Of a DNA stretch of 6,485 bases, positions 5,852 to 6,485 are shown piece after piece. The DNA comes from Syntrophomonadaceae bacterium. GTDB taxonomy: Bacteria; Bacillota; Dethiobacteria; DTU022. Position numbers and translations under genes: made by a program. The stretch is from contig PWMM01000071.1 in NCBI GenBank assembly GCA_003558195.1, positions 1 to 6,485 of the forward strand. The letters run 5' to 3'. The first letter of the stretch is position 1; the number at the start of each line of letters is the position of its first letter. Under the pieces are notes generated by a model that worked only from the letters and a program-made list of their open reading frames with translations, was not told where the DNA came from and ran no database searches.

Positions 5852-5884
5852 CCCGGTAGACTGAACCTATCATCATTTACCGGG
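5852..5884 (+). other. Intercistronic stem-loop between transporter and small subunit
   Basis: CCCGGTA (5852-5858) pairs perfectly with TACCGGG (5878-5884) across a 19-nt loop. No T-run follows, and the next gene's RBS lies 18 nt downstream, so it is more likely an mRNA stability or processing element than a terminator. Confidence 0.45.
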
Positions 5885-5914
5885 GCTCCTTAACATCAAA
5901 AAGGAGGATTATAA

Positions 5915-6019
5915 ATGGACGCTGAAATTATCCTTTGGTTTATCATTTTTGTAGGAGGATATATTGGTATTATGGGCTATTTTATCATGATAGCCATGAA
6001 ATCGGATTCAGGTGCTTAA
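5915..6019 (+). CDS. Short single-TM peptide, candidate MetS-like NSS transporter small subunit
   Basis: A 34-codon reading frame with ATG at 5915 and a perfect AAGGAGG 7 nt upstream, 77 nt after the transporter stop. The product starts with a short acidic N-terminus (MDAE), has one hydrophobic segment at about residues 5-28 rich in Ile, Phe, Gly and Met with a GGYIG small-residue patch, and ends in a short polar tail starting with Lys29. This layout matches the tiny membrane peptides often encoded right after NSS symporters. In Corynebacterium glutamicum MetS (longer, about 60 residues) is needed with MetP for methionine/alanine uptake. The assignment rests on position, RBS quality and membrane topology; sequence homology could not be checked. 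The terminator just downstream makes it the last gene of the unit. Expected to insert in the cytoplasmic membrane and associate with the symporter. Confidence 0.8.
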   Translation: MDAEIILWFIIFVGGYIGIMGYFIMIAMKSDSGA

Positions 6020-6036
6020 TCTAAGCAGCCGCAATC

Positions 6037-6074
6037 AAAAAGCCGGGCACATATTTGTTGTTGCCCGGCTTTTT
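6037..6074 (+). terminator. Rho-independent terminator of the transporter operon
   Basis: A perfect 13-bp stem: AAAAAGCCGGGCA (6037-6049) pairs with TGCCCGGCTTTTT (6062-6074) around a 12-nt loop. The G+C core is followed by a T-run, and the flanking A-run means it could also work on the opposite strand. It begins 17 nt after the small-subunit stop codon. Confidence 0.93.
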
Positions 6075-6236
6075 ATTATTAAGAAAGAGATTATTTGATT
6101 TGCTCAGGCTGTTGTGATAATATTACTAAGGCATTCATGAGGGCCTCAGTTCTTTATCAAGCCTTTATAGTATAGCTCGTTTCAATATCTCAAATATAAC
6201 GATCCGGACACGACCCTCCTGGAAGTTACAAAATTT

Positions 6237-6263
6237 TTGACATCAAGTGAGATGAAAAATAAT
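6237..6263 (+). promoter_or_regulatory. Possible sigma-70-type promoter for the SLC13-like gene
   Basis: TTGACA (6237-6242) is a full -35 match and AATAAT (6258-6263) matches five of six -10 positions, but the 15-nt spacer is short. No sigma-54 element is visible here, so this transporter may be outside the sigma-54 unit. Confidence 0.35.
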
Positions 6264-6355
6264 GAAACCATACATTTTTTAATCCCCCTCTAACAATTAT
6301 CCTCTAAAAAAGCTTGTTTCACCTGGAAGGTTAAGGGATAGTTTTTTAAAACATA

Positions 6356-6367
6356 TTTCATATGAAA
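6356..6367. promoter_or_regulatory. 12-bp perfect palindrome upstream of the SLC13-like gene
   Basis: TTTCATATGAAA lies immediately before the AAAGGTGA ribosome binding site. It could be an operator, but a single A+T-rich palindrome of this size can also occur by chance. Confidence 0.3.
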
Positions 6368-6389
6368 AGGAAAGGTGAAGTGATAAAGA

Positions 6390-6485
6390 ATGGATCCTGC
6401 TTATACCGCCTTGATAATTTTAGGCGTAATTATAATCTTATATATAACAGAACTAATTCCCCTTGCATTGACTTCCATTGCGGGC
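6390..6485 (+). CDS. N-terminus of an SLC13/DASS-like anion permease (partial)
   Basis: The first 32 codons of a gene that runs off the right edge. ATG at 6390 follows AAGGTGA about 11 nt upstream, a long but workable gap. The product begins MDPAYTALIILG, then a hydrophobic helix, then YITELIPLALTSIAG. The 'TE-x-IPL-x-x-T-x-x-G' pattern after TM1 is the recognisable opening of SLC13/divalent anion:Na+ symporter and related ArsB/NhaD-type permeases. Only TM1 and the start of the next segment are visible, so the substrate (dicarboxylate, sulfate or other anion) is open. It is separated from the previous operon by a strong terminator. Confidence 0.72.
   Translation, partial: MDPAYTALIILGVIIILYITELIPLALTSIAG

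Larger units (their letters stand above)
6075..6389. other. Intergenic stretch without a supported gene
   Basis: About 315 bp with stops in all frames. It contains a small dyad TGAGG-G-CCTCA (6138-6148), a possible weak promoter (6237-6263) and the palindrome before the next gene. No tRNA, insertion sequence or array is recognisable. Confidence 0.6.

Noticed and set aside
6091..6190. Minus-strand stretch that reads like a degenerate protein tail (...RTEALMNALVILSQQ...), possibly a decayed gene
   Set aside because: Several in-frame stops, too short, and no family recognised; the intact part is only 15 codons with a weak RBS.
1..6485. CRISPR arrays, tRNA/rRNA genes, insertion sequences, phage genes
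   Set aside because: No regular direct-repeat/spacer pattern, no tRNA-like cloverleaf, no transposase or terminal inverted repeats were seen.

Overview
This window looks like a piece of a Firmicutes chromosome, probably an anaerobic, Clostridia-like bacterium. The evidence is strong AGGAGG-type ribosome binding sites, frequent TTG/GTG starts, A+T-rich intergenic DNA, sigma-54 promoter signatures, and iron-sulfur-rich dehydrogenase subunits. The taxon is inference; no rRNA or marker gene is present.

Left half (1-3450, minus strand). Five tightly packed or overlapping genes, followed by a sixth that runs off the left edge. In transcription order they encode a small plant-type [2Fe-2S] protein (HcnA/SoxA N-terminal-like), an FAD/NAD(P) disulfide-reductase-fold oxidoreductase (HcnB-like but without its usual C-terminal iron-sulfur domain), a two-cluster 4Fe-4S ferredoxin-like protein, a BFD-like [2Fe-2S] protein, and a SoxB/DAO-family FAD amine or amino-acid dehydrogenase. 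The sixth gene is the start of what may be an Asp/Glu/hydantoin-racemase family protein. The set resembles the multi-subunit dye-linked L-proline dehydrogenase, opine oxidase, HCN synthase and sarcosine oxidase complexes, with each electron-transfer domain on its own polypeptide.

Middle (3451-4367). This 917-bp divergent intergenic region is the most interesting part of the window. It has a sigma-54 (-24/-12) promoter at each end, facing outwards: TGGCAT-N5-TTGCT on the minus strand into the dehydrogenase operon, and TGGCAC-N5-TTGCT on the plus strand into the transporter. Both have exact GG-N10-GC spacing. Between them lie three copies of a 16-bp dyad (TGTCA-N6-TGACA), and separately a cluster of TTGCAA dyads. 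Both sets look like enhancer sites for sigma-54 activators.

Right half (4368-6485, plus strand). A neurotransmitter:sodium symporter (NSS/SNF) family transporter with well conserved Na+-site motifs is followed by a 34-residue single-TM peptide in the position of MetS-like NSS small subunits. A strong rho-independent terminator closes this two-gene unit. After a gene-poor gap, the first 32 codons of an SLC13/DASS-like anion permease reach the right edge.

Working model (inference): a sigma-54 activator that senses an amino acid or amine co-induces Na+-driven uptake (transporter plus small subunit) and oxidation of the substrate by the membrane-peripheral or cytosolic FAD/Fe-S complex, possibly with a racemase supplying the correct stereoisomer. 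The substrate cannot be read from the sequence.
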